Shown: positions 51,733 through 62,615, counted from the stretch's first letter. The stretch is DNA of 64,000 bases from Pseudomonas sp. N040 (GCF_015637705.1 NZ_JADOBE010000004.1:62001-126000); one strand, 5' to 3'. The notes: a model not told the origin generated them from the letters alone. Program-made: numbers and translations.

Positions 51733-52872
51733 ATGCCCACTGCATACCCCGAAGATTCCGTCGGCCTGGTGATTCCACAGCAACTGCATTTCAGCGAACC
51801 GCTGGAACTGGCCTGCGGGCGCAGCCTGGCCGACTACACGCTGGTTTATGAAACCTATGGCGAGCTGAATGCCGCCCGCAGCAACGCCGTGCTGATCTGT
51901 CATGCCCTGTCCGGCCACCATCACGCCGCCGGCTATCACAGTCCGGACGAGCGCAAGCCGGGCTGGTGGGACAGCTGCATCGGCCCGGGCAAGGCCGTGG
52001 ATACGCGCAAGTTCTTCGTCGTCAGCCTGAACAACCTGGGCGGCTGCAATGGCTCGACCGGCCCGGCCAGCCACAATCCGCAGACCGGCCAGCCGTTTGG
52101 CGCCGACTTCCCGGTGGTCACCGTGGAGGACTGGGTCAACAGCCAGGCGCGCTTGGCCGATGCGCTGGGCATTGCGCAGTGGGCCGCGGTAATCGGCGGC
52201 AGTCTCGGCGGCATGCAGGCCCTGCAGTGGACCATCAGCTATCCCGAGCGGGTGCGCCATTGCCTGGCGATTGCCTCGGCGCCGGCGCTCTCGGCACAGA
52301 ACATTGCCTTCAATGAAGTGGCGCGCCAGGCGATCCTGACCGATCCGCAATATCATGGCGGTCACTTCAAGGCCCAGGGCGTGTTCCCCAAGCGCGGGCT
52401 GATGCTGGCGCGCATGGTTGGCCACATCACCTACCTGTCGGATGACGCCATGGGCGAGAAGTTCGGCCACCGGATGAAGAACGAGCGGCTGAATTTCGAC
52501 GTGCACAGCGTCGAATTCCAGGTCGAGAGCTACCTGCGCTACCAGGGCGAGGAGTTTTCCGAACGCTTTGACGCCAATACCTACCTGCTGATGACCAAGG
52601 CCCTCGACTACTTCGACCCGGCGGGCAAGCATGGCGGTGACCTGACCCGCACCCTGGCAGGGGTGCAGGCCGACTTCTGCGTGATTTCCTTCACCACCGA
52701 CTGGCGCTTCTCGCCGGCGCGCTCGCGCGAGATCGCCGACGCCCTGATCGCCGCGAAAAAGAACGTCTGCTACCTGGAAATCGATGCGCCGCAGGGGCAT
52801 GACGCCTTCCTCATGCCGATCCCCCGCTACATCCAGGCCTTCAGCAGCTACATGAACCGCATAACCCTTTGA
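51733..52872 (+). CDS. metX: Homoserine O-acyltransferase MetX (probably O-succinyltransferase in this group)
   Basis: Activates homoserine in methionine synthesis. It is 379 aa, alpha/beta-hydrolase fold: nucleophile in [12 protein letters not shown] near residue 157, Asp in FTTDWRFSP, His in [10 protein letters not shown]. Pseudomonas MetX enzymes have been reported to use succinyl-CoA (metXS) despite the acetyltransferase fold; sequence alone here leaves acyl donor as inference. Followed 7 bp later by metW. Confidence 0.95.
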   Translation: MPTAYPEDSVGLVIPQQLHFSEPLELACGRSLADYTLVYETYGELNAARSNAVLICHALSGHHHAAGYHSPDERKPGWWDSCIGPGKAVDTRKFFVVSLNNLGGCNGSTGPASHNPQTGQPFGADFPVVTVEDWVNSQARLADALGIAQWAAVIGGSLGGMQALQWTISYPERVRHCLAIASAPALSAQNIAFNEVARQAILTDPQYHGGHFKAQGVFPKRGLMLARMVGHITYLSDDAMGEKFGHRMKNERLNFDVHSVEFQVESYLRYQGEEFSERFDANTYLLMTKALDYFDPAGKHGGDLTRTLAGVQADFCVISFTTDWRFSPARSREIADALIAAKKNVCYLEIDAPQGHDAFLMPIPRYIQAFSSYMNRITL

Positions 52873-52879
52873 GACAGCC

Positions 52880-53485
52880 ATGAGAGCCGACCTCGACATC
52901 ATTCAAGAGTGGATTCCCGCCGGCAGCCGTGTGCTCGACCTCGGTTGCGGCGACGGCGATCTGCTGGACTGGCTGCGCACGCACAAGCAGGTCAGCGGTT
53001 ACGGCCTGGAGATCGACCCGGAGAACATCGCCCGCTGCGTGGAAAAAGGCATCAATGTCATCGAACAGGACCTCGACAAGGGCCTCGGCAACTTCGCCAG
53101 CAACAGCTTCGATGTGGTGGTGATGACCCAGTCGCTGCAGGCACTGCGCTACCCGGACAAGGTCTTGCGCGAGATGCTGCGGGTCGGTCGGACCTGCATC
53201 ATCACCTTCCCCAACTTCGCCCACTGGCGCTGCCGCTGGTACCTGGCCAGCAAGGGCCGCATGCCGGTGTCCGAGTTCCTGCCGTACACCTGGTACAACA
53301 CGCCGAACATCCACTTCTGCACCTTCCGCGATTTCGAGGCGCTGTGCCGCGAGATGCAGGTCAGCGTGCTCGACCACCTGGCGGTCGACCACTTGCACCG
53401 CGACAGCCTGGGCAGCCGTATCTGGCCTAATCTACTGGGTGAGATCGGCATCTATCGGGTCAGTGGCCCGGCGCGCGCGGAATAA
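52880..53485 (+). CDS. metW: MetW, methionine biosynthesis partner of MetX
   Basis: A SAM-methyltransferase-like protein (201 aa) required with MetX for full homoserine acylation. Motif I is VLDLGCGDGDLLDWL; other segments are YGLEIDPENIARCVEKGINVIEQDLDKGL and FPNFAHWRCRWYLASKGRMPVSEFLPY. The metX-metW pair with a few bases between is the conserved arrangement. Confidence 0.96.
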   Translation: MRADLDIIQEWIPAGSRVLDLGCGDGDLLDWLRTHKQVSGYGLEIDPENIARCVEKGINVIEQDLDKGLGNFASNSFDVVVMTQSLQALRYPDKVLREMLRVGRTCIITFPNFAHWRCRWYLASKGRMPVSEFLPYTWYNTPNIHFCTFRDFEALCREMQVSVLDHLAVDHLHRDSLGSRIWPNLLGEIGIYRVSGPARAE

Positions 53486-53522
53486 CCCGCAGCCCGCCCC
53501 AACCGGTCCCAAGGAGTTCGCC

Positions 53523-53942
53523 ATGCGTCAGCTCATGATCTGCCTGCTCACCCTCTGCCTGAGCCTGCCGGCGTTCGCCGAGCGCAAGCAGACCTTTGGT
53601 GAAATCGATGTGCACTACAGCGTATTCAATTCCAGCTTCCTGCAGCCCAACACTGCCGCCGCCAGCGGACTGGTACGCAGCAAAACCCTCGGCGTTGTCA
53701 GTGTTTCGGTGCTCAAGGACGGCAAGCCGCTGGCCGCCAAAGTCGAAGGCTCGGTGCAAAACCTGCTCGGCCAGCAGACGGTGCTGACCTTCAAGCAGGT
53801 CGATGAGCCGGGGGCCAGCTACCACCTGGCGCAGTTTGCCCTGGAGGATCGCGAGGTACTCACCTTCAGCCTCAACGTCAACAGCAGCGACGGCGGCAGC
53901 AACAACTTCACCTTCAGCCAGGAAGTGTTCCCCGACGAATGA
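53523..53942 (+). CDS. DUF4426 periplasmic protein
   Basis: A 139-aa secreted protein: signal peptide [19 protein letters not shown] followed by [21 protein letters not shown], a DUF4426 hallmark. A beta-rich small domain of unknown function. AGGAG precedes the ATG. Its stop overlaps the rdgB start by 4 bp (ATGA). Confidence 0.88.
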   Translation: MRQLMICLLTLCLSLPAFAERKQTFGEIDVHYSVFNSSFLQPNTAAASGLVRSKTLGVVSVSVLKDGKPLAAKVEGSVQNLLGQQTVLTFKQVDEPGASYHLAQFALEDREVLTFSLNVNSSDGGSNNFTFSQEVFPDE

Positions 53943-54538
53943 GTACCCTCATCACGGAACTGGTCCTGGCCAGCCATAACGCCGGCAAGCTGAAGGAACT
54001 GCAGGCGCTGCTCGGCGAGCAGATCAAGGTTCGCTCGGTCGCCGAATTCAGTGCGCTGCAACCGGTAGAGGACGGCCTGTCCTTTGTCGAGAACGCGCTG
54101 CTCAAGGCCCGGCATGCCGCGCGCGTATCCGGGCTGCCGGCGCTGGCCGATGATTCCGGGCTGGCGGTGGATGCCCTCGGCGGCGCGCCCGGCATCCATT
54201 CGGCACGCTATGCCGATGGCCAGGGGGACGCGGCCAACAACGCCAAGCTGCTGCAGGCGCTCAAGGATGTGCCGGAGGGCGAGCGCGGCGCGCAGTTCGT
54301 CTGCGCTCTGGCGCTGCTGCGGCATGCCACTGACCCGCTGCCGATCATCTGCGAGGGGCTCTGGCGCGGGCGCATCCTGCACCAGCCGCAGGGTCGCAAC
54401 GGATTCGGCTATGACCCGCTGTTCTGGGTCAGCGAGCACGACTGTTCGAGCGCCGAACTCAGCGCGCAGGAGAAAAATCGCCTGAGCCACCGCGGGCGTG
54501 CCATGGCCCTGCTCAGGCAACGCCTGGGGCTGACATGA
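53939..54538 (+). CDS. rdgB: RdgB, dITP/XTP pyrophosphatase
   Basis: Hydrolyses non-canonical purine triphosphates (XTP, dITP, ITP) to keep them out of DNA. It is 199 aa with [39 protein letters not shown] and [12 protein letters not shown], the HAM1 family motifs. Coupled at both ends by ATGA overlaps to DUF4426 and hemW. Confidence 0.97.
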   Translation: MSTLITELVLASHNAGKLKELQALLGEQIKVRSVAEFSALQPVEDGLSFVENALLKARHAARVSGLPALADDSGLAVDALGGAPGIHSARYADGQGDAANNAKLLQALKDVPEGERGAQFVCALALLRHATDPLPIICEGLWRGRILHQPQGRNGFGYDPLFWVSEHDCSSAELSAQEKNRLSHRGRAMALLRQRLGLT

Positions 54539-55698
54539 GCCACACCCCTTCGGCCCCGGGCTTCGAGCTGCCGCCGCTGGCACTGTACATCCACATCCCC
54601 TGGTGCGTGCGCAAATGCCCGTACTGCGATTTCAACTCGCATGCGGCCGGCCCCGAACTGCCGGAAGAGGCCTACGTCGACGCACTCCTCGCCGACCTGC
54701 AGCAGGACCTCGCGCAGGTACACGGCCGCCCGCTGAGCTCGATCTTCTTCGGCGGCGGCACCCCCAGCCTGTTCTCCGCCAATGCGCTGGGCCGCCTGCT
54801 GGATGGCGTGGAGCAGCAGATTCGCTTCCAGGCGGATATCGAGATCACTCTGGAAGCCAACCCCGGCACCTTCGAGCAAGCCAAGTTCCGCGATTACCGC
54901 AGCCTCGGCATCAATCGCCTGTCGATCGGCGTGCAGAGCTTCCAGGCGGCCAAGCTCAAGGCGCTGGGCCGTATCCATGACGGCGCCGAGGCGATCCGCG
55001 CCGCCGACATGGCGCGCGCCGCCGGTTTCGACAACTTCAACCTCGACCTGATGCACGGGCTGCCCGAGCAGAGCATTGAAGATGCCCTGCAGGACCTGCG
55101 CACGGCGATCGCGCAGGGGCCGACCCATCTGTCCTGGTACCAGCTGACCATGGAACCCAACACCGTTTTCTGGAACCAGCCGCCCGTGCTGCCCGCGGAA
55201 GACACCCTGTGGGACATCCAGGAAGCCGGCCAGGCCCTGCTCGCCGACGCGGGTTACGCGCAATATGAAGTCTCGGCCTACGCCCAGGCCGGGCGCCAGG
55301 CCCGGCACAACCTCAACTACTGGCGCTTCGGCGACTTTCTCGGCATCGGCGCCGGCGCCCACGCCAAGCTGAGCACCCCGCAGGGCCAGATCCGGCGCAG
55401 CTGGAAAACCCGCCTGCCCAAGGACTACCTGGCCGCGGGGCAAACCTTTCGCGCCGGCGAGCGCCTGCTGAGCCACGCCGAGCTGCCCTTCGAGTTCCTG
55501 ATGAATGCCCTGCGCCTGAATGACGGGGTCCCGGCCGCGCTGTTCAGCCAGCGCACCGGCATCCCGCTCGAGGAGCTCGCCGCGGCGCGGCAGAAAGCCG
55601 TGGCGCTGGGCCTGTTGCAGGCCGAGCCACAGCGCCTGTGCGCCACGCGGCACGGCCAGCTGTTTCTCAACGACCTGCTGCAGCATTTTTTACCCTGA
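54535..55698 (+). CDS. hemW: HemW, radical SAM heme chaperone
   Basis: Heme-binding radical SAM protein (formerly called HemN-like) that delivers heme rather than oxidising coproporphyrinogen. It is 387 aa; the 4Fe-4S motif is CVRKCPYC near residues 22-29, followed by [11 protein letters not shown]. It is shorter than true HemN. Translationally coupled to rdgB. Confidence 0.95.
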   Translation: MSHTPSAPGFELPPLALYIHIPWCVRKCPYCDFNSHAAGPELPEEAYVDALLADLQQDLAQVHGRPLSSIFFGGGTPSLFSANALGRLLDGVEQQIRFQADIEITLEANPGTFEQAKFRDYRSLGINRLSIGVQSFQAAKLKALGRIHDGAEAIRAADMARAAGFDNFNLDLMHGLPEQSIEDALQDLRTAIAQGPTHLSWYQLTMEPNTVFWNQPPVLPAEDTLWDIQEAGQALLADAGYAQYEVSAYAQAGRQARHNLNYWRFGDFLGIGAGAHAKLSTPQGQIRRSWKTRLPKDYLAAGQTFRAGERLLSHAELPFEFLMNALRLNDGVPAALFSQRTGIPLEELAAARQKAVALGLLQAEPQRLCATRHGQLFLNDLLQHFLP

Positions 55699-55762
55699 AC
55701 CAAACCCGCCCCCTGACGGCTGCCGCCGAAGCAGCAGAGGCATCAACCCGCAAGGAAATCGC

Positions 55763-56086
55763 ATGGATCTGCTGCTGGACCTGCTCGCCACCCTCTCGCG
55801 CTGGAGCCGCGGGCATCTGTACGACATCGCGCTGGCGATCATGGCCACCCTGCTGGTGCTGTTCGGCCCGGGGATCAATGCCTGGGTGAAGCGCTCGACC
55901 GGCGGCTTCAACTTCTTCCTGCGCACCCTGCTGTTCGTGCTGGTGTGCGTGTTCGGTTACGGGCTGGCGCTGATCTTCCTCACGCCCTGGCTGGCCAGCG
56001 GGCTGGGCTACTTCAACAATTACACGCTGGCGCCGGTGCTGCTGCTGATCTTCCTGCTGATCGGCGTGCTGGCCGACCGCAGCTAG
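55763..56086 (+). CDS. DUF3392 membrane protein
   Basis: A 107-aa inner-membrane protein with about three hydrophobic helices (LYDIALAIMATLLVLFGPGI, FFLRTLLFVLVCVFGYGLAL, APVLLLIFLLIGVLA). AAGGAA precedes the ATG at 55763. Function unknown. It closes the metX-hemW run and is convergent with trmB; the 45-bp gap has a GC-only 7-bp inverted repeat but no U-tract. Confidence 0.87.
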   Translation: MDLLLDLLATLSRWSRGHLYDIALAIMATLLVLFGPGINAWVKRSTGGFNFFLRTLLFVLVCVFGYGLALIFLTPWLASGLGYFNNYTLAPVLLLIFLLIGVLADRS

Positions 56087-56131
56087 ACCGCGACCGCGCG
56101 CCGCGAATGCGCCGCGCGGGTTGCACCCGCC

Positions 56132-56854
56132 CTACTCGACCCGCTGGAATTTCAGGTCCCAGACGCCGTGGCCGAGGCGCTCGCCGCGGCGCTCGAACTT
56201 GGTCACCGGGCGTTCGGCCGGGCGCGGCACATAGCGCCCGTCTGCCGCCAGGTTGCGATAGCCGGGCGCCGCATTCATGACTTCCAGCATGTGCTCGGCA
56301 TAGGCCTGCCAGTCGGTGGCCATGTGCAACACCCCGCCGACCTTGAGTTTCTGCCGCACCAGCTGCGCCCACTGCGGCTGAACGATGCGCCGCTTGTGGT
56401 GCCGCGACTTGTGCCAGGGATCGGGAAAGAACAGCAGCAGGCGATCCAGGCTGGCATCGGCCACACAGTCGCGCAGCACTTCGATGGCATCCCAGCTGTA
56501 CACCCGAATGTTGCTCAAGTGCTGGGTAAGCATGCCGTTGAGCAGGGCGCCAACGCCCGGCCGGTGTACTTCAACCCCGATGAAGTCTTCCTCCGGCGCG
56601 GCCGCGGCCATTTCCAGGGTGGCCTGGCCCATGCCGAAGCCGATCTCGAAAGTGCGCGGGGCGCTGCGCCCGAACACCTGGTCGAAATCCTGCAGGCCGG
56701 CGGCCGGCTCCAGGCCGAACTGCGGCCAGCCCTGATCGAGGCCGCGCTGCTGGCCCTCGGTCATGCGCCCCGAGCGCATGACGAAACTCTTGATCGCCCG
56801 GTGCGGACGCGCGGCACTGGCCGCCGGATGCAGCTCGTCGTCGGGCAGGTTCAC
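56132..56854 (-). CDS. trmB: TrmB, tRNA (guanine-N7)-methyltransferase
   Basis: Makes m7G46 in tRNA. It is 240 aa; SAM-binding [14 protein letters not shown] near residue 70, catalytic segment [18 protein letters not shown], and [14 protein letters not shown] near the C terminus. Its ATG overlaps the thiG stop (ATGA), so it is the distal gene of a thiS-thiG-trmB unit. Confidence 0.95.
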   Translation of the reverse strand: MNLPDDELHPAASAARPHRAIKSFVMRSGRMTEGQQRGLDQGWPQFGLEPAAGLQDFDQVFGRSAPRTFEIGFGMGQATLEMAAAAPEEDFIGVEVHRPGVGALLNGMLTQHLSNIRVYSWDAIEVLRDCVADASLDRLLLFFPDPWHKSRHHKRRIVQPQWAQLVRQKLKVGGVLHMATDWQAYAEHMLEVMNAAPGYRNLAADGRYVPRPAERPVTKFERRGERLGHGVWDLKFQRVE

Positions 56855-57645
56855 TTCAGGGTGCCTTCTAGGGGAGAGGAAGCGCTGGCATACAGCTTCT
56901 TCGGCATGCGCCCGGCCAGCCAGGCCATGCGCCCGGCGAGAATCGCGTGCTGCATGGCGCTGGCCATCAGCACCGGGTCGCCGGCATGGGCAATCGCGCT
57001 GTTCATCAGCACCGCATCACAACCCAGCTCCATGGCGATGGTGGCGTCCGAGGCGGTACCGACACCGGCATCGACCAGCACCGGCACCTGTGCCTCCTCC
57101 AGGATGATGCGCAGGTTGTACGGGTTGCAGATGCCCAGGCCGGTGCCGATCAGCCCGGCCAGCGGCATCACCGCGATGCAGCCCAGCTCGGCCAGCTGGC
57201 GGGCAATGATCGGATCATCGCTGGTGTAGACCATCACGTCGAAACCGTCCTTGACCAGCACCTCGGCGGCCTTGAGGGTTTCGATCACGTTGGGAAACAG
57301 GGTCTTCTGGTCCGCCAGCACTTCCAGCTTGACCAGCTGGCGCCCGTCCAGCAGCTCGCGCGCCAGCCGGCAGGTGCGCACGGCCTCGGCGGCGTCGTAG
57401 CAGCCGGCAGTGTTCGGCAGGATGGTGTAGCGCTCGGGACTGAGCACATCGAGCAGATTCGGCTCGCCGGGATTCTGGCCGATATTGGTCCGGCGCACGG
57501 CCACGGTGACGATTTCCGCGCCGCTGGCCTCGATGGCCAGGCGGGTCTGTTCGAGGTCACGGTACTTGCCGGTACCGACCAGCAGGCGCGACGCATAGCT
57601 GCGACCGGCGAGTACAAAGGGTTTGTCGGGGCGAACCTGGCTCAT
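56851..57645 (-). CDS. thiG: ThiG, thiazole synthase
   Basis: Forms the thiazole phosphate of thiamine from deoxyxylulose phosphate, dehydroglycine and ThiS thiocarboxylate. I start at [17 protein letters not shown] (57645), 264 aa. Signatures: [53 protein letters not shown] segment with the Schiff-base Lys, and [28 protein letters not shown]. Downstream of thiS by 79 bp. Confidence 0.96.
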   Translation of the reverse strand: MSQVRPDKPFVLAGRSYASRLLVGTGKYRDLEQTRLAIEASGAEIVTVAVRRTNIGQNPGEPNLLDVLSPERYTILPNTAGCYDAAEAVRTCRLARELLDGRQLVKLEVLADQKTLFPNVIETLKAAEVLVKDGFDVMVYTSDDPIIARQLAELGCIAVMPLAGLIGTGLGICNPYNLRIILEEAQVPVLVDAGVGTASDATIAMELGCDAVLMNSAIAHAGDPVLMASAMQHAILAGRMAWLAGRMPKKLYASASSPLEGTLK

Positions 57646-57724
57646 TGATCGGGACTCCATGCTAAGGATGCGGGCACCTGCCCGCGGGCGGATCGGCTGG
57701 CGGTGAAACGGCTGGGTACGGCGC

Positions 57725-57925
57725 TCAGCCACCGCCGATGGCGTGCACCACTTCGACCCGGTCACCCGCGTGCAGCACCGTACCGGCATGCTGGCTGCGC
57801 GGCACGATCTCGAGGTTGACCTCGACCGCGATGCGCTTGCCCTGCAGCGCAAGCTGCGCGAGCAGGTCGGCGATGCTTGCACCGTCGGGCAACTCGTGGG
57901 CTGCGCCGTTCAACTGGATCTGCAT
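57725..57925 (-). CDS. thiS: ThiS, sulfur-carrier protein for thiazole synthesis
   Basis: Ubiquitin-like sulfur carrier, 66 aa from [12 protein letters not shown]; the frame could start three codons earlier with GTG. The C-terminal Gly-Gly end (VVHAIGGG) is where the thiocarboxylate forms. It is next to thiG. No TPP riboswitch is apparent upstream. Confidence 0.94.
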   Translation of the reverse strand: MQIQLNGAAHELPDGASIADLLAQLALQGKRIAVEVNLEIVPRSQHAGTVLHAGDRVEVVHAIGGG

Positions 57926-57994
57926 GAGGGCCACTTCAGCAGCGGGAAAGGGTCGGCATTCTAGCCTGATCAGCCGCGATGACCAAGGCGCCGA

Positions 57995-58369
57995 TCAGCG
58001 CGGCAGGCGCCAGGCCGCCAGCCCCAGGCACAGCCAGCCGCCGAGAAAGGCCAGCCCGCCCAGCGGCGTGAGCATGCCCAGCTGGCCGATCCCGGTCAGC
58101 GTCAGCAGGTACAGGCTGCCGGAAAACAGCAGGATACCCAGCGCAAACAGCCACCCGCTGACGCGCAACAGCGGCTGCGCGCCAAGCATCAGCAACAGGG
58201 CCACCGCCAGCAGGGCCAGGCTGTGGACCAGCTGATAGTGGGTGCCGGTCTGGAACACCGCCAGATACTCGGGACTCAGGCGGGCCTTCAGGCCATGCGC
58301 GGCAAAGGCCCCGAGGGCCACACCGGTAAAACCGCCAAGGGCGGCCAGCAACAGGAACACACGAGCCAT
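57995..58369 (-). CDS. DUF423 membrane protein
   Basis: A 124-aa inner-membrane protein with four hydrophobic helices; start at MARVFLLLAALGGFTGVALGAFAAHGL (ATG 58369), which is the DUF423 signature with AAHGLK and Y-FQTG-THYQ (FQTGTHYQLVHSLALL). Function unknown. Same direction as thiS; divergent from mtgA with a 69-bp gap that overlaps promoter elements. Confidence 0.92.
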   Translation of the reverse strand: MARVFLLLAALGGFTGVALGAFAAHGLKARLSPEYLAVFQTGTHYQLVHSLALLAVALLLMLGAQPLLRVSGWLFALGILLFSGSLYLLTLTGIGQLGMLTPLGGLAFLGGWLCLGLAAWRLPR

Positions 58370-58402
58370 GCAACTCTCCACAAGATTGGCCGGGACGCTG
58401 GC

Positions 58403-58408
58403 TATAAT
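58403..58408 (+). promoter_or_regulatory. Probable -10 box of mtgA
   Basis: A perfect TATAAT 30 bp before the mtgA ATG in the narrow DUF423/mtgA divergent gap. No good -35 at 16-18 bp was found, so confidence is limited. Confidence 0.45.
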
Positions 58409-58438
58409 GGCCGCCCCGTCTCCTCCGGCCAAGCTGCA

Positions 58439-59146
58439 ATGCTGCGATCACTGCTCCGGCGCCTGTTGCGCTACACCTTTTACTGCGCGGCCGTCTCGGT
58501 GCTGCTGGTGCTGTCGATGCGCTGGGTGCCGCCGGTTGGCAGCGGAGTGATGATCGAGCGCAAGCTGGAATCCTGGGTCTACGGCCAGCCGATCGACCTG
58601 CAGCGCAGCTGGCGGCCCTGGGCAGAGCTGCCGGACAACCTGAAAGTGGCGGTGATCGCCGCCGAAGACCAGAAATTTGCCGAACACTGGGGCTTCGATC
58701 TCGCGGCCATCCGCGCCGCCATGACGCACAACGAAAGTGGCGGCCACGTGCGCGGGGCCAGCACCATCAGCCAGCAGGTCGCCAAGAACATCTTTCTCTG
58801 GTCCGGGCGCAGTTGGCTGCGCAAGGGGCTGGAAACCTGGTTCACCGTGCTGATCGAGCTGCTCTGGCCCAAGCAGCGCATCCTCGAGGTCTACCTGAAC
58901 AGTGCGGAATGGGGCGATGGCGTATTCGGCGCCGAGGCGGCCGCGCGCTATCACTTTGGAGTCGGTGCACCGTATCTGTCGAACCAGCAGGCCAGCCTGC
59001 TGGCCGCCGTTTTGCCCAACCCGCGCGCCTGGAGTGCCCGCAAACCAGGGCCGCATGTGAGTCGCCGGGCTAACTGGATTCGCCAGCAAAGCTATCAGCT
59101 GGGCGGCAGCCACTACCTCGACCAACTGCGCCCTGAGTCTGAATAG
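58439..59146 (+). CDS. mtgA: Monofunctional biosynthetic peptidoglycan transglycosylase
   Basis: Polymerises glycan strands from lipid II at the inner membrane. I start at MLRSLLRRLLRYTFYCAAV (58439), 235 aa, with a single N-terminal membrane helix. The GT51 domain has the catalytic Glu in AAEDQKFAEHWGFD, and GASTISQQVAKNIFLW and RSWLRKGLETWFTVLIELLWPKQRILEVYLNSAEWG. No transpeptidase domain. Followed by a large repeat region. Confidence 0.96.
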   Translation: MLRSLLRRLLRYTFYCAAVSVLLVLSMRWVPPVGSGVMIERKLESWVYGQPIDLQRSWRPWAELPDNLKVAVIAAEDQKFAEHWGFDLAAIRAAMTHNESGGHVRGASTISQQVAKNIFLWSGRSWLRKGLETWFTVLIELLWPKQRILEVYLNSAEWGDGVFGAEAAARYHFGVGAPYLSNQQASLLAAVLPNPRAWSARKPGPHVSRRANWIRQQSYQLGGSHYLDQLRPESE

Positions 59147-59149
59147 GCC

Positions 59150-59896
59150 GGGGATTGGCAATCCGCTGCTTTTTCTGCTCTGTGCCGGGCTGATTATCGA
59201 GGTTACTTGATGGCTTCGGTTTCGCCCCGCCGGGCGCCTCACTTTTCTTTGCTTGTGCAAAGAAAAGTAAGCAAAAGAAACACCCCCCGGCATCCAGGTC
59301 TCGCTGCGCTCGACTCCCCTCGCTCCGGTGCAGTTCCGAGGGTCGTCTCGAAGGGCCATCCATGGCCCATCGTTCCTCATTTGGCATCCATGCCAAATGC
59401 CCCTCTGCACAGCACCTGCACTCGGCCTCCTGACGGGGACTTGGGTGCCCACCGTATCGCTTGCGTAGGGTGGAAAACGCCGCCTGCGGCTTTTCCACCG
59501 GAAGGGTCTATGGTGGATAACGCTGCGCGGTTATCCACCCTACGAATATCGTTCAATCCTGCACGGACTAACCGTCCCGTCAGTAGGGTGAGCGGAATCG
59601 GTGTGGAAGGGGTTGAGCGGCATGGATGCCGCGAAAGCTGCGCTGGGCCAAGGAAGGCCCATCGCAGCGGGCCCCTGCAGCGCCGATGGAGCGAACGAAC
59701 CCAGTTCGCAGCGCAGCGAAGAGCCGGGCCGTATGCCGGGGGCGCTTTCTCTTTGCTTACTTTCTCTTTGCGCAAACAAAGAGAAAGTAAGGCGCCGCGC
59801 AAGGCGCAACCTGTAGCCCTGTGCCGAGGAAAGTGCTGCGGTCTGACTCGGAACCCACGCCAGTCAAAAAATGCTGCACAAGGATTGCCAATCCCC
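59150..59896. repeat. Composite inverted repeat region between mtgA and rpoH
   Basis: This accounts for most of the 826-bp gap. Ends are perfect 15-bp inverted repeats GGGGATTGGCAATCC (59150-59164) and its complement (59882-59896). Inside, two homologous arms lie in opposite orientation: 59233-59293 and 59733-59796, each running from GGCGCC through a perfect 11-bp hairpin (59242-59267; 59760-59787) to CCGGCAT. A GTAGGGTGGA double-hairpin repeat sits between the arms. Short frames here look like translated repeats, not genes. Confidence 0.8.
59465..59543. repeat. GTAGGGTGGA-type double-hairpin repeat (copy 2)
   Basis: Bounded by GTAGGGTGGA and CCACCCTAC. Two hairpins: GGTGGAAAA...TTTTCCACC around CGCCTGCGG, and GGTGGATAACGC.../GGTTATCCACC. 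Same design as the copy between ahpC and ahpF (31076-31152). Confidence 0.78.
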
Positions 59897-59922
59897 TGCT
59901 GCGCCGGACGCCCCAGACCGGC

Positions 59923-59953
59923 AAACAAAAACCCCGTCACGTAGACGGGGTTT
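59923..59953 (-). terminator. Intrinsic terminator of rpoH
   Basis: On the minus strand AAACCCCGTC, loop TACGT, GACGGGGTTT then a T-rich run, 20 nt after the rpoH stop. Ten-bp stem. Confidence 0.9.
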
Positions 59954-59972
59954 CAGGTTCACTGCTGAAGCC

Positions 59973-60827
<855 letters not shown>

Positions 60828-60874
60828 GCGAATCCTCCGACTCAGCAAACGGGCTGCAGTTTAGCACTGCGCAA

Positions 60875-60901
60875 TGGGACATGGAACCGCCCGAAAAGTT
60901 C
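60875..60901 (-). promoter_or_regulatory. Putative AlgU/sigma-E-type promoter of rpoH
   Basis: On the minus strand GAACTT (60896-60901), a 16-bp spacer, and TCCCA (60875-60879). GAACTT with 16 bp spacing is the AlgU consensus; the -10 matches in TC only partly (consensus TCTGA). It lies about 50 bp before the rpoH ATG. In P. aeruginosa an AlgU-dependent rpoH promoter is established. Confidence 0.6.
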
Positions 60902-60939
60902 CCTTACAGATAACATAATCGATATAAATCAACAGGTTA

Positions 60940-61947
60940 CTATCTTGGCGAAAGTTCGTTCAGGTGTCGCGCCACGGCCAGCCAGGCGCCAATGTAGCCC
61001 AGCAGCAGCGCTGCCAGCAGCAGCGACAGGCCGTCCGCCAGCGGTACGCCAAGCAGCGCGAAGTCGCTGCCATACAACCCGGCCAGGCGCACCACCGCCC
61101 CGTTCAGCCAGTCCAGCCCGTAGGCCAGCAGCCCCCAGGCCAGCAGCCCGGCACCGGCACCGTAGAGTGCGCCCATGTAGAGGAATGGCCGGCGCACATA
61201 GCTGTCGGTACCGCCGACCAGCTTGATCACCTCGATCTCGTTGCGGCGATTCTCGATGTGCAGGCGAATGGTGTTGCCGATCACCAGCAGCAACGCCGCG
61301 ATCAGCAACAGGCTCAGGCCGAACACGAAATGGTCGCCCAGGCGCAGGATCGCAGTCAGGCGCTCCACCCAGACCATGTCCAGCTGCGCCTGCTCCACCG
61401 CGGGCAGCTCGGCCAACTGCTGGCGCAAGGCCTCCAGGGTCGGCTTGTCGACTTCGTGCGGGGTCACCAGAATCACCCCGGGCAACGGATTGTCCGGCAA
61501 CTCCTTGAGCGCCTCGCCCAGCCCGGAACCCTGCTGGAATTCCTCCAGCGCCTGCTCGCGACTGATCCATTCGGCCTGCGCCACCCCGGGCAGGGCCGCC
61601 ACCTGCTCGCGCAGCTTGACCCCCTGGGCATCGCCGATATCCATTTTCAGGAATACCGAGATCTGCGCGGCTTTCTGCCAGGAGCCGCCGAGGCGCTCCA
61701 GATTGCCCAGCAACAGCGACAGGCCCATGGGCAGGCTGAGGGCCACGGCCATCACCAGGCAGGTGAAGAAACTGCCGATCGGCTGCTTGCCCAGACGGCG
61801 CAGGCTGTCGAGCAGGCTGGCGCGATGGCTTTCCAGCCAGGCGCGCAGGTGGCGGCGGAAATCCGACTCGACGTGCTTGCCGGCGGCCGGGACCGCTGGT
61901 GCCGCACCGACCCGTTCGGCGGCTTTGGGATTGCGTTTGGCGCTCAT
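60940..61947 (-). CDS. ftsX: FtsX, divisome ABC-transporter-like membrane protein
   Basis: Partner of FtsE; transmits ATP-driven signal to periplasmic peptidoglycan hydrolase activation at the septum. It is 335 aa: a basic cytoplasmic N terminus, first membrane helix at about 60-80 (SFFTCLVMAVALSLPMGLSLLL), a periplasmic loop (about 85-205), and three C-terminal helices. Its ATG shares one base with the ftsE stop (TGATG). Confidence 0.96.
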   Translation of the reverse strand: MSAKRNPKAAERVGAAPAVPAAGKHVESDFRRHLRAWLESHRASLLDSLRRLGKQPIGSFFTCLVMAVALSLPMGLSLLLGNLERLGGSWQKAAQISVFLKMDIGDAQGVKLREQVAALPGVAQAEWISREQALEEFQQGSGLGEALKELPDNPLPGVILVTPHEVDKPTLEALRQQLAELPAVEQAQLDMVWVERLTAILRLGDHFVFGLSLLLIAALLLVIGNTIRLHIENRRNEIEVIKLVGGTDSYVRRPFLYMGALYGAGAGLLAWGLLAYGLDWLNGAVVRLAGLYGSDFALLGVPLADGLSLLLAALLLGYIGAWLAVARHLNELSPR

Positions 61948-62615
61948 CAGTTGGCCTCCCCGTCACCGATCAGGCGACCGCGTTGCAGCGTCAGCATGCG
62001 ATGGCGCATGCGCGCGATCAGGCCCAGGTCGTGACTGGCAATCAGCACTGTGGTGCCGAGGCGGTTGATGTCCTCGAACACGCCCATGATTTCTGCCGCC
62101 AGCCGCGGATCGAGGTTGCCGGTCGGTTCATCCGCCAGCAGCAGGGCCGGCCGGTGCACCACGGCGCGGGCGATGCCGACGCGCTGCTGCTGGCCGGTGG
62201 ACAGGTCCGCCGGGAACTGCGTGGCCTTGTCGCCGAGGCTGACGCGCTCGAGGGCAATGCCGACCCGCTCGGCAATTTCCTGCTGGTCGAGGCCGAGAAT
62301 CTGCAGCGGCAGCGCCACATTGGCGAACACGCTGCGGTCGAACAGCAGCTGATGATTCTGGAACACCACGCCAATCTGCCGGCGCAGATAAGGAATCTGC
62401 GCATTGGTGATGGTCGACAGGTCCTGCCCGGCCAGCAGCAGCTTGCCGCTGGAGGGGCGCTCCATGGCCAGCAGCAGGCGCAGCAGGGTGCTCTTGCCGG
62501 CGCCGGAATGACCGGTGACGAACAGGAACTCGCCGCGGCGGACCTTGAAGCTCAGCTCGTGCAGGCCGACGTGGCCGTTCGGGTAGCGTTTGGCAACCTG
62601 ATCGAATCGAATCAT
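61947..62615 (-). CDS. ftsE: FtsE, divisome ABC ATPase
   Basis: Cytoplasmic ATPase of the FtsEX complex, 222 aa. Walker [10 protein letters not shown] near residue 37; signature [16 protein letters not shown] (LSGGE variant); Walker [13 protein letters not shown]; His switch in LIASHD. Overlaps ftsY at its start (ATGA) and ftsX at its end; ftsY-ftsE-ftsX is one operon. Confidence 0.97.
   Translation of the reverse strand: MIRFDQVAKRYPNGHVGLHELSFKVRRGEFLFVTGHSGAGKSTLLRLLLAMERPSSGKLLLAGQDLSTITNAQIPYLRRQIGVVFQNHQLLFDRSVFANVALPLQILGLDQQEIAERVGIALERVSLGDKATQFPADLSTGQQQRVGIARAVVHRPALLLADEPTGNLDPRLAAEIMGVFEDINRLGTTVLIASHDLGLIARMRHRMLTLQRGRLIGDGEAN

Noticed and set aside
57926..57994. TPP riboswitch upstream of thiS
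   Set aside because: The 69-bp gap to DUF423 is too short and lacks the conserved CUGAGA-type core.
59207..59944. Several 70-245-codon frames on both strands between mtgA and rpoH
   Set aside because: They read through inverted repeats and hairpins, have no ribosome-binding sites and no domains; treated as translated repeat sequence.
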